Below are positions 9,156 to 18,000 of a stretch of DNA of 32,319 nt, one piece after another. Origin of the DNA: an uncultured Desulfohalobiaceae bacterium. GTDB taxonomy: Bacteria > Desulfobacterota > Desulfovibrionia > Desulfovibrionales > Desulfothermaceae. The stretch spans positions 1-32,319 of the forward strand of contig CAJXKR010000004.1 of NCBI GenBank assembly GCA_913055815.1, read 5' to 3'. The notes under the pieces are model-generated. The model saw only the letters and a list, made by a program, of their open reading frames with translations. It was not told the origin of the DNA and did not search any database. How positions within the stretch are numbered: the stretch's first letter is position 1; every line of letters begins with the position of its first letter. The position numbers were made by a program, and so were the translations under genes.

Positions 9156-9944
9156 CTAGCCAACCACATTGAACGGTGGCTTTTGTTCATCAGTAATACC
9201 GGTGGTATAGCCAAAGTCCTGTTCCATGATTTCCGACACCTTCTTGTAAAGCGTACGCAAGGGAATATCAGCTGGGCAGGCTTCTTCGCAGAGTCCGCAA
9301 TCTATACATCTGCCTGCCATGTGTACCGCCCTGGTCAAGTGGAATATGGGATTTTCAGGGGGAAGATTATAAGTTTGTATCAATTGCTGGTTTTCCAGGC
9401 TGCATTCGTTACAGAAGCACATGGGGCATACATCCCTGCAGCCGAAGCATTTGACGCATTTGTCGAATTCCTTTTGCCAGTATTCCATTCTCCCTGGAAA
9501 ATCCATTTCCTCTACGGTATCAACTGAATTGAAAGATACAGGGTTGGCTTTTTCACCAAAGCCCTCGGTATTGGTGTATGGCTGAAAGCATTCACATTTG
9601 TCAGCCAATTCCTGGGGACAATTGATACCCACCAAAACAACCTTGTCCAGATCTATTTGGTTCCAGATATGCAGGGCATTTAATCCCCTTTCATCGCATC
9701 CGCGTACCAGAATACCAAAGGTGTCTTCCGGATATTTCCTGCTCAATGTAACCAGGATCTTGTCCAAAGGGTATCTGCTGTCCCCGGGTTGTTCTTTTTC
9801 CCCCAGGTTCAGATTTTCCAATTCCTCTTCAGTGGTGAAAAAGTGCGGCCCGATGTGGCCGTTTTTTTCAACAAGGCCGATAAAGCCTTTTATTTGCTGG
9901 GAAGCAAGTAGTTCTTTTACTTTGGATTTTACCTCTTCAATCAT
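9156..9944 (-). CDS. FrhB/FdhB-like iron-sulfur protein (F420 hydrogenase/dehydrogenase beta-type)
   Basis: 262 aa; CVKCFGCRDVCPMCFCNEC and CIDCGLCEEACPADIP cluster motifs; N-terminal FGILVRGCDERGL...VLVGINCPQ typical of this family. Confidence 0.8.
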   Translation of the reverse strand: MIEEVKSKVKELLASQQIKGFIGLVEKNGHIGPHFFTTEEELENLNLGEKEQPGDSRYPLDKILVTLSRKYPEDTFGILVRGCDERGLNALHIWNQIDLDKVVLVGINCPQELADKCECFQPYTNTEGFGEKANPVSFNSVDTVEEMDFPGRMEYWQKEFDKCVKCFGCRDVCPMCFCNECSLENQQLIQTYNLPPENPIFHLTRAVHMAGRCIDCGLCEEACPADIPLRTLYKKVSEIMEQDFGYTTGITDEQKPPFNVVG

Positions 9945-10223
9945 GAGTATCTCTAAATTTTTTATAGGTTAAAAACTATGTATTCTTTTCCAATGTCCTT
10001 TTTCTTGTGTGGATGACCTTAACATGAAAAAGTTTTATGTTTTAGAGTGTTAAGGTTTTAAGTAAGAAAAAGAACCAATAGCCTGTTTATTCAACAAGTT
10101 GAGTACCTTTTCATGCTTCGTTGTGCCCGCCAGGGCATGGGAGTTAGTATGAAAGACTGTTATCTGTTATCTTGGAATGCCAGTACTAAACCAGATAACT
10201 GATAACTATTAACTGGTTTCAAC

Positions 10224-10667
10224 CTAGGCAGCACCCTGCAGCTTAATATCACCGGATTTCAGAGGTGAAGGCCCCAGTTTGCGCAGGGTTTCCACAAAAT
10301 CGATTACTTCCGCCTTGAATTCCGGTGCTTCGGCGGAGGAAACCCATCTGGCCCTTAGCCTCTCCTGTTCAATACCGTTGAAGGCGAGTAGTTGCTGCAG
10401 AAAATTGATCCTTTTCTTTGCGGAATAATTACCGTACAGGTAATTGCAGTCTCCCAGGTGTCAACCGCCCACAAAGATGCCGTCAGCTCCCTGCTGCAGG
10501 CCAAGCAGCATATGGTGGAAGGATACGCTGCCGCTGCACATGACCCGAATAATCCGTATATTACTCGGGTACTGAAACCGACTGACCCCGGCCAGGTCAG
10601 CAGCTGCGTAAGCTCACCAAGTACACAGGAAACTGATTATTTTGGGCTCAAAATTTTGTTCTGTCAT
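10224..10667 (-). CDS. mvhD: MvhD/VhuD-like electron-transfer subunit with two selenocysteines (missed by the ORF track)
   Basis: Manual read-through: [150 protein letters not shown]. 147 residues, single frame. Confidence 0.9.
10461..10463 (-). other. Second in-frame UGA (Sec) codon of MvhD2
   Basis: Codon 69, FVGG-U-HLGDCNY; downstream perfect 7 bp hairpin AATTACC-TGTAC-GGTAATT. Confidence 0.88.
10614..10616 (-). other. First in-frame UGA (Sec) codon of MvhD2
   Basis: Codon 18, FLCTW-U-AYAAADLAG, where the paralog MvhD1 has [15 protein letters not shown]; downstream CTGACC...GGTCAG hairpin. Confidence 0.85.
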
Positions 10668-10678
10668 ATTTATCTTCC

Positions 10679-10727
10679 GTTGTAAGTTGTAAGTTGTAAG
10701 TATTAAGTTATAAGTAGTAAGTTGTTG
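10679..10727. repeat. Heptanucleotide tandem repeat, 7 units (gttgtaa type)
   Basis: gttgtaa x3, gtattaa, gttataa, gtagtaa, gttgttg; lies just upstream of the mvhD2 start codon. Confidence 0.8.
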
Positions 10728-10772
10728 AGGAAATATATATCCTAAAACTTTAACACCTTTAGACCCTTAAAA

Positions 10773-10812
10773 CCTAATCACCTAACCACATAATCACGTA
10801 ACCACGTAAAAA
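10773..10812. repeat. Octamer tandem array (cctaatca cctaacca cataatca cgtaacca cgtaaaaa)
   Basis: Five adjacent degenerate octamers of the NNTAANCA type. Confidence 0.65.
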
Positions 10813-10816
10813 CTTA

Positions 10817-12508
10817 TCATATCGCAGCCCTTATCTGGGCAAACAGTTGATCCGGCTTGTATCCCTTCAGCTTGATGCTGTGTGAAGGGCAAGTTGCAGC
10901 ACAGTTGCCGCATCCCTTGCAAAGGACCTCGTTTATTTCGCAGGCGTTTATTTCCGGATTGTAGGTAATAGCCTGATAGGGGCAGGTATCGATGCAACCC
11001 AAACAACCGATACAAGACTGCGGATCTATTTCCGCAACAATGGCACTGGAAACGAGCTTGTCCTTGAACAGGATAGTGCTGACCCTGGAGGCAACGCCAA
11101 TGCCCTGGGATCTGGCTTCTTCTACTGTTGCCGGGTACCTGGCGGATCCACAGACAAAAATACCGTCTGCGGCAAAGTCCAATGGCCTCAACTTGGCGTG
11201 TGCTTCCAGGAAAAAGTTGTTCTGGTCTGTTGGTACCCGCATCATCTGGGAAATCTTGCCTGCGTCTTCCCTGGCTACCAATGGAGTTGACAAAACTGCC
11301 AAATCATAGGGTAGCTCCACTGTTCTCCCCAAAATATTTTGATAAAAGCTGACCTTGTCTCCGGATAGTTCTGGCGGGTTTTCCGGATCATATACTTCGA
11401 AGTTTATCCCTTTACCCCTGGCGTCCCAGAGCATTTTCTCCTTTTCAGTTCCGTACATCTGCATGTCCCTGTACAGTATGTGGATATTAGCCTCCGGGTT
11501 CAATTCCTTCAGGTAGAGTGCATTCTTAACCGCGCTCATGCAACAGATCCTGGAGCAATAAGTCCTTTCCTCGCATCTGGCACCCACACATTGGATCATC
11601 ACGATATTCTGAGCCTGGACAGTACCCTGGGCCATTTTTGATTCAAGTTCCATCTGGGTTATTACCTTTTCACCGTCGTAACCAAATAGGCCGTGGGGTT
11701 TCAAGGGTTCGGCGCCGGTGGCTACCACTATGCAGCCTACGTTTTCCGAAATATTTTCACCGCCCTTGGTTTTCAGATCTACTTGGTAGTTCCCGATATA
11801 TCCGCCCACGCTCTCTACTTCGGTTTCCTTGTATATCCTGATATTGGAATGATGCGTAACATTGTCCACCAGTGAACTTATCCAGTCCTCGGCTTTTTCG
11901 TTGTACGGAGCAAGCTTGTTTATGGACTTAAGCAGCCCACCGAATTCCGCCTCCTTTTCCACCAGATACACCTGGACTCCCATGGATGCCAGGGCCTCTG
12001 CAGCGGATAGTCCGGCAATCCCACCTCCGATAACCAAGGCTTTGGCTACCAGGGAAGTCTGTATGTCTTCCTGGGGTTCAAGGTAGGCACTCTTGGCCAC
12101 CCCCATGCGCACTAGCTCCTTGGCCTTTTGTGTGGCGTTTTGTTGTTCCTGCATATGCACCCAGGAACACTGATCCCGGATGTTTACCATTTCGAACAGG
12201 TAGGGATTCAGTCCCGCTTCTGCGCAGGAGGATGCAAACAGGGGTTGATGGGTCCTGGGAGAGCAGGAGGCAACAACCACTCGATTGAGAGCGTGTTCCT
12301 GGATTGCGTTCTTGATCTCGTTAACTCCTGCCTCGGAACATGTATACAGATTTTCCTTGGCAAAAGCCACACCCGGCAATGAGGCCACGTACTCGGTAAC
12401 TTCGCTGCAATCCAGGTGTCCGGCAATATTGGACCCGCAGTCGCAAATAAATACACCTATTCTCACTTCGTCCTGATTGTTGTTTTGATCTGGACTTTGT
12501 TCATTCAT
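10817..12508 (-). CDS. hdrA: HdrA-like FAD/iron-sulfur protein (HdrA3, C-terminal HdrA module type)
   Basis: 563 aa; RIGVFICDCGSNIAGHLD, VVASCSPRTHQPLF, VIGGGIAGLSAAEALASMGVQVYLVEKEAEFGG, IQCVGARCEERTYCSRICC, two C-terminal 4Fe-4S motifs (CIGCLGCIDTCP, CKGCGNCAATCP). All-Cys, stop TGA. Confidence 0.93.
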   Translation of the reverse strand: MNEQSPDQNNNQDEVRIGVFICDCGSNIAGHLDCSEVTEYVASLPGVAFAKENLYTCSEAGVNEIKNAIQEHALNRVVVASCSPRTHQPLFASSCAEAGLNPYLFEMVNIRDQCSWVHMQEQQNATQKAKELVRMGVAKSAYLEPQEDIQTSLVAKALVIGGGIAGLSAAEALASMGVQVYLVEKEAEFGGLLKSINKLAPYNEKAEDWISSLVDNVTHHSNIRIYKETEVESVGGYIGNYQVDLKTKGGENISENVGCIVVATGAEPLKPHGLFGYDGEKVITQMELESKMAQGTVQAQNIVMIQCVGARCEERTYCSRICCMSAVKNALYLKELNPEANIHILYRDMQMYGTEKEKMLWDARGKGINFEVYDPENPPELSGDKVSFYQNILGRTVELPYDLAVLSTPLVAREDAGKISQMMRVPTDQNNFFLEAHAKLRPLDFAADGIFVCGSARYPATVEEARSQGIGVASRVSTILFKDKLVSSAIVAEIDPQSCIGCLGCIDTCPYQAITYNPEINACEINEVLCKGCGNCAATCPSHSIKLKGYKPDQLFAQIRAAI

Positions 12509-12643
12509 AACTTGTTCCTTGGTGTCTGTGTATGTGTAAGCAATTGGTTATATTGATTTCGTTAATCTACTCACTGATTCTCTAAGTCTCTTTTTTCAAA
12601 CAACCAATTATCCAGTTCTCTAATTCTCAAATTTTCCAACTCT

Positions 12644-12835
12644 CCAGTTCTCTAATTCTCCAATTTTCTTAATCCCCAATTCTCTCTTCATTCTTAACCA
12701 ATTCTCTAATTCTCCAATTTTCTTAATCCCCAATTCTCTCTTCATTCTTAACCAATTCTCTAATTATCCAATTTTCTTAATCCCCAATTCTCTCTTCATT
12801 CTTAACCAATTCTCTAATTCTCCAATTCTCTCTGC
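12644..12835. repeat. 54-bp tandem repeat, ~3.5 copies, built from CTAATTCT-type octamers
   Basis: Units at 12644-12697, 12698-12751, 12752-12805 and a partial from 12806; consensus ccaattctctaattctccaattttcttaatccccaattctctcttcattcttaa, with one or very few mismatches between units. Confidence 0.9.
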
Positions 12836-12844
12836 ACTAGGTAG

Positions 12845-14395
12845 TTAAGATGCCTTGCTCACTCGATCTGATCCTGAACCGCCAAGACTGGTCAAGACCT
12901 GCACCGCCCTGGATGAGGCACTGCTTGCCTGGGCTACTGACTCCGGAATATCCATGGGATCGTTGGCGCATCCACATATAAAAATACCCGGCTTGGTAGA
13001 GTCCAAGGGATTTTTGTGATCGGTTTGGAAGAATCCGAATTCGTTGATCTCTATACCCAGTATCTCAGCCAGGGGCTTGGTACTGCTGCTGGGTTCGCAG
13101 GCAGTTGCCAGGATAACCAGTTCAAATTCCTCGGATTTGACTTTCTGTTCCTTGGTATCCTCGTAGGTAAGCACCGGATTTTTGTTTGGAGATTCGGTGA
13201 TTTCCGCGACTCTTGCTCGCTTGTAGAAAACGTTGGAACTGTTTTGGCTCCTGATCTTGTATTCCTCAAAACCTTTGCCCACTGCCCGTATATCCATTCC
13301 GAAGATGGTGGAAGTGGTTTCCGGATCGTGTTCGTGGGCAATTATTGCTTCCTTTATGGAATGCATACAGCAGTATCCGGAACAAAACGGGAAGAAGCGC
13401 TTGTCCCTGGATCCAACGCACTGAATAAAGGCCAATTTGGAGGCATCCTTGAAATTCTCAGCCTGTTCCAGCAGTGGCCGCAGTGTTTCCTTGAGCCCCA
13501 GGTACTCCTCGTATTTGTCAGCCCATTTTTTCCTTTCCTTGTCTTCCGGGTAGTTGTCCTGTTTGTATTCGGAGTAGAAGGTCTCAGTGTCCTGTTGGTA
13601 TTCGTCTTCGAATTTCCCTAGGCTCTTTTCCGCCTTTTGCAGTTTTTTCTCCAGGTCCTGGATCTGATTTTTTATCCTCCGGTCAGACGGCCTCTCCAGG
13701 TGTCCCTCGGTGGGTCCGCTGGCACCCAGCATCCTCTCGAACTCCATGGATGTTAGAACATTGGGAATCTGGTTGTATCTGTACTCCGGTATCCTGGTAG
13801 GATCGAAAACCTTGTATCCGGTGGCCACTATTATGGCACCCACCTCAAGTTCCAGTAATCGGTCCTCCTGTTCGAAATTTATTGCATCTGCCTGGCAACT
13901 CTTTTGGCAGATACCGCACTTTTTACCTTGGAAATGCCTGCAGTAATCCGTGTCTATGGTGAATGTGGAAGGAATGCCCTGTGCAAACCAGCTATAAATT
14001 GCTTTTCTGTTGCTAAGTCCCTCGTTAAAGGCATCAGGTACAGTAGTGGGGCACTTGGCTGCGCAATTACCGCATCCGGTGCACTTGTCCTCGTCCACAT
14101 AGCGGGCCTTTTTGCGTACAGTGGCCAGGAAGTTTCCCGCCTCTCCGCTTATATTTTCCACTTCGCTGTAAGCAAGCAATTCAATATTTGAATGTCGACC
14201 GACATCCAGCATCTTGGGAGAGAGAATTCAAATGGCGCAATCGTTGGTGGGAAAAGTCTTGTCCAGTTGGGCCATTTTTCCCCCGATACTGGGCAGGCTT
14301 TCCACCAAGTACACCTTGTAATTCATTTCTGCCAGATCCAGGGCTGACTGTATTCCGGCTATTCCTCCACCTATTATGAGAATATCCTTGTTCAC
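12845..14395 (-). CDS. hdrA: HdrA-like flavoprotein (HdrA2), selenoprotein, with a coiled-coil insertion
   Basis: GTG start 14395; [72 protein letters not shown]... continuing in frame into ORF 12845..14212 ([21 protein letters not shown]). 516 residues. Confidence 0.92.
14228..14230 (-). other. In-frame UGA (Sec) codon of HdrA2
   Basis: [15 protein letters not shown], where HdrA normally has [18 protein letters not shown]; downstream ATGTC-GGTC-GACAT hairpin, somewhat distant (~22 nt). Confidence 0.88.
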
Positions 14396-14525
14396 GGTAA
14401 TTCTCCTTGTTTTATTTTATGTGGTGGTTTAAACAAAAACCGTCCAATTTATTCAAAAAACTGCGAGTCATGGTATAATTGCCTGTTTTTTCAATGTCCA
14501 GTTTTAGTTACCATTTATTAAGGAT

Positions 14526-14972
14526 TTACGCAGAAATTGTTTCACTCGATTTTTTCGTTTTGTCAAATAAATCCAAGGGGCCCAAGGATCTTATTTGTTC
14601 TGTGAATTCCTGGGCAACTTTTGCAAAAAGATTGCCTTCTGCAGAAGAAATCCACTTCAACATCATTCTGTTGGTATCGATTCCCAGTGTATCCACAAGT
14701 TCCTTGGTGGTTTCAAACATTTTTTCCGCTTTTAAATTACCATCCAGGTAATGACAATCCCCGATGTGTCAGCCGGATACCAGCACACCATCTGCACCTT
14801 TTTCAAAAGATTTGAGAATGAAGTTGGCGTTTACTTGTCCGGAACACATTACCCTGATTATCCTTAGATTGGGAGGGTATTGGAATCTACTTACTCCGGC
14901 CAGGTCGGCTGCGGAATAAGCACACCAATTGCAGGCAAATGCTATTATTTTGGGATTAAATTCTGTAGTCAT
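14526..14972 (-). CDS. mvhD: MvhD/VhuD-like electron-transfer subunit (MvhD1), selenoprotein
   Basis: [116 protein letters not shown]...; ORF-track pieces 14769..15008 and 14526..14720 are in one frame. Confidence 0.93.
14769..14771 (-). other. In-frame UGA (Sec) codon of MvhD1
   Basis: VLVSG-U-HIGDCHY; downstream hairpin ATTACC-TGGAT-GGTAAT, equivalent in position to the MvhD2 second-UGA hairpin. Confidence 0.9.
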
Positions 14973-15085
14973 ATTTATTACCGCTTTTTGAGTGTTCAAG
15001 TTTGACAATGTCTATAAAAAAAGATTCCTGTTATCAGTTATCTGTTTAAAAACGGGTGTTCCCGGATAATATATAACAATAACTA

Positions 15086-18000
15086 TTAACAAATCTCCCT
15101 TTCCAGTGCGGTTCCCACCATGGTAAGTATTTGATCATCTTCAAAATTCCTGACCCCTGCTGCTCCGGTCGGACAAGCCACTGCACAGGATCCACAACCC
15201 TTGCAAAGTGCTGCCTGCACTCTGGCAACCATCCTACCATTGTCCAGTTCTTCCAAGCCGATTGCATTGTAGGGACATGCCTCAACACATTCTCCGCATC
15301 CACGGCACAACTCTTCGTTTACTTGTGATACTTCTCCTTCCACTGTGATTTGATCCTTGGAAAGGATCACCGCCGCCCGGGAAGCAGCTGCTTTGGCCTG
15401 GGAAATACTTTCTTCCAACGGTTTGGGGTAGTGGGCCATTCCAGTGACAAAGAGTCCATCATTGGCGAATTCCACTGGCCTCAACTTGGCGTGGGCCTCC
15501 ATAAAGAAGTTATCCTCGGTCAAGGGAAGCTTGAACATTCCGGCGATGGTGTCGTTGTCCCGGGGTACTATAGCTGAGGCCAGTACAACAAGGTCAGTGC
15601 CTATCTCCATATTTTGTTGGAGGATATGATCCTTGACCCTTACCTTTAGATCGGAATCTTCTTTTGTGACCTCTGGCTTCTCCTCTAGATTGTAGCGTAT
15701 AAATACTACTCCCAATTTCCTGGCTTCCTGATAAAGTTCCTCTCTCTGTCCATATGTCCGGATGTCCCTGTATAAGATGTATATTTGCATTTCAGGATTG
15801 TTTTTCTTCATGCTTATTGCGGATTTTATGCTATGTGTACAGCACACCTTGGAACAATAGGGGCGTTCAGGTTCCCTGGAGCCCACACATTGGATGAATA
15901 CCGCAGTATTGGCCTGTTCGATCTTGTTGCTTTTGTTAGCCATCGTTGCATCAAGATCCAAGTGGGTAAGTATCCGTTCATCTTGACCGTAGAGGTATTC
16001 CCCGGGTTTGTATTCTTCTCCCCCGGTTGCGATTATTACTGCACCGTGTTCCAGGTTGATATCGCTCGAACCAGAGACAATAGTGGTTTTGAAGTTGCCC
16101 ACGAAGCCTGAGGCCTCTTTTAACTCTGCTTGTGTATATACATCGATCAGTTTATGATCTTTTACCTTTTGGACCATATCTTTGAGTTCTTTCTGGACAT
16201 CGTCACCTTTCCAGGTGGAATTCAGGTGCAGTGCGTTCCCACCAAGTTCAGGGGATCTTTCCACCAGATAGGTGTGAAATCCCTGCTCAGCCAAACCCAG
16301 GGCAGAGCTCATTCCCGAGACACCACCTCCGATTACCATTGCGTTGTTGTTTACTCCTATGGAAGGCTGGTCCAGTGGTTGTTCCCTTCTGCATCTTGAT
16401 ATTGCCATGCTGACCAGGTCTTTTGCTTTTTCCGTAGCCTGTTCCTTTTCCCTGCTGTGTACCCAGGAGCAGTGATTGCGTATGTTGGCCATCTCGAAGA
16501 GATACTTATTCAGTCCCGCATCCTGAAGTGTTTCTTGAAAGAGGGGTTCGTGCGTCCTGGGTGTGCAAGCCCCTACCACAACCCTGTTAAGTCCCTTTTC
16601 CTGGATAATTTCCTTCATCTTGTCCTGGGTATCCTGGCTGCAGGTGAACAGGTTGTCCTCAACATATTCCACATTGGGCAGTCCCCTGACGTGTTCCACA
16701 ACTTGGGGTACATCCACTATACCTCCTATATTGGAACCGCAATTACAAACAAAAACCCCTATTCTGGGTTCTTGGTCAGCTATGTCCTTTTCCTTGGGAT
16801 ATGTCTTGGACTGGGCTTGACTCCCCCTGGCTTGCCACAGGTCCTTTTCTGCCTCACAAGCCGCTGCACTGGCTTCTACAACAGAACCCGGGATGTCCTT
16901 GGGTTCCTGAATTGCTCCGCAGGCATATATCCCGTCCCTGGAAGTTTCTACAGGATTGAAGGTGAAGTTGTCTACCAGATTGTCCTTGTCCAGGTCTATA
17001 TCCAATCTTTGACTGAGCTCAATAAACTGAGGGGAAGTCTCCATGCCGGTGGACAGGATTACCAGGTTGAAAGTCTCTTTTTGTAGTTCACCGTTTTCAT
17101 CCATGTATTCCAGGATGAGATCTCCGGTTTCTCTGTCTTCTTGCAATGAATGAATCTTGGAAGGAACAAACCTGACCCCTTGCTCGTCCTTGGCGCTCTG
17201 GTAGTATTTTTCAAAGTCCTTTCCGAATGCCCTCATGTCCATATAGAATATGGCTGTGTCCAAGGGTTCCTCGGTATGTTCCTTGGCTATCATGGATTGT
17301 TTTATTGCGTACATGCAGCAAACCGCAGAACAGTAAGCGTTGTTGCACCTGTTGATATCCCGGGAACCAACGCATTGAAGCCAAGCAATCTTCCTGGGAT
17401 GTGCGTGATCTGATGGTCGAATCAAATCTCCCTGAAATGGGCCGGTTGCACTCAGTATCCTTTCGAATTCCAGGCTGGTAATGACATTTCCAAAATTCTT
17501 GTATTGATATAGGTCCAGGTTGGAGGGATCAAAGGATTGAAAACCTGCGGACAGAATGACTGACCCTACATTCAACTCCATTTGGGCAGACTTTTGGTCG
17601 TGTTCTATTGCTTCGGTCTGGCATACTTCAACGCATTGCATGCATTCGGAACAAATGCCGCAATTTAGGCACCTATCCGCTTCTCTGCTTCCTGAATCCG
17701 GATCATATCCCTGTTCTACTTCCAGAAAGGAACACTTCCTCTCTTCCGGGTTCAATTCCGGCATGCTACACCTGGATGATTGGGTGATATCATCCGGGAT
17801 GGGACGATAATTGGGCTCTTCTGGTTCCTCGATAGGTGTTCTGCCTGCCTGCATGTCTTCACCCTGGATGTAGCGGTACATGGATTCAGCTGCTTCTCTC
17901 CCGGCAGCAACAGCACCAATAGCGATCCATGGTCCGGTTTGGGCATCTCCGCCTGCAAATACCCCGTCGAGATTAGTGGAATAAGTGATAGGATCCACAT

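Noticed and set aside
10817-10819. TGA at the end of HdrA3 as a further Sec codon
   Set aside because: Downstream read-through gives only DKFLRGYVIMWLGD then a stop, with no conserved motif; the protein is complete at this TGA.
12644-12835. CRISPR array
   Set aside because: Units are contiguous 54 bp low-complexity repeats without unique spacers, and no cas genes are present.
13016-13621. Plus-strand 201 aa ORF, along with similar antisense ORFs (6725-7297, 16457-17086, 18797-19420)
   Set aside because: Antisense to well-supported minus-strand redox genes; low-complexity Cys/Phe/Ser-rich translations with no recognisable family.
15047-15065. 16-bp word aaacgggtgttcccgg shared with the rho coding sequence (~28243)
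   Set aside because: A single match of this length within 32 kb is plausible by chance; the rho copy is explained by coding.
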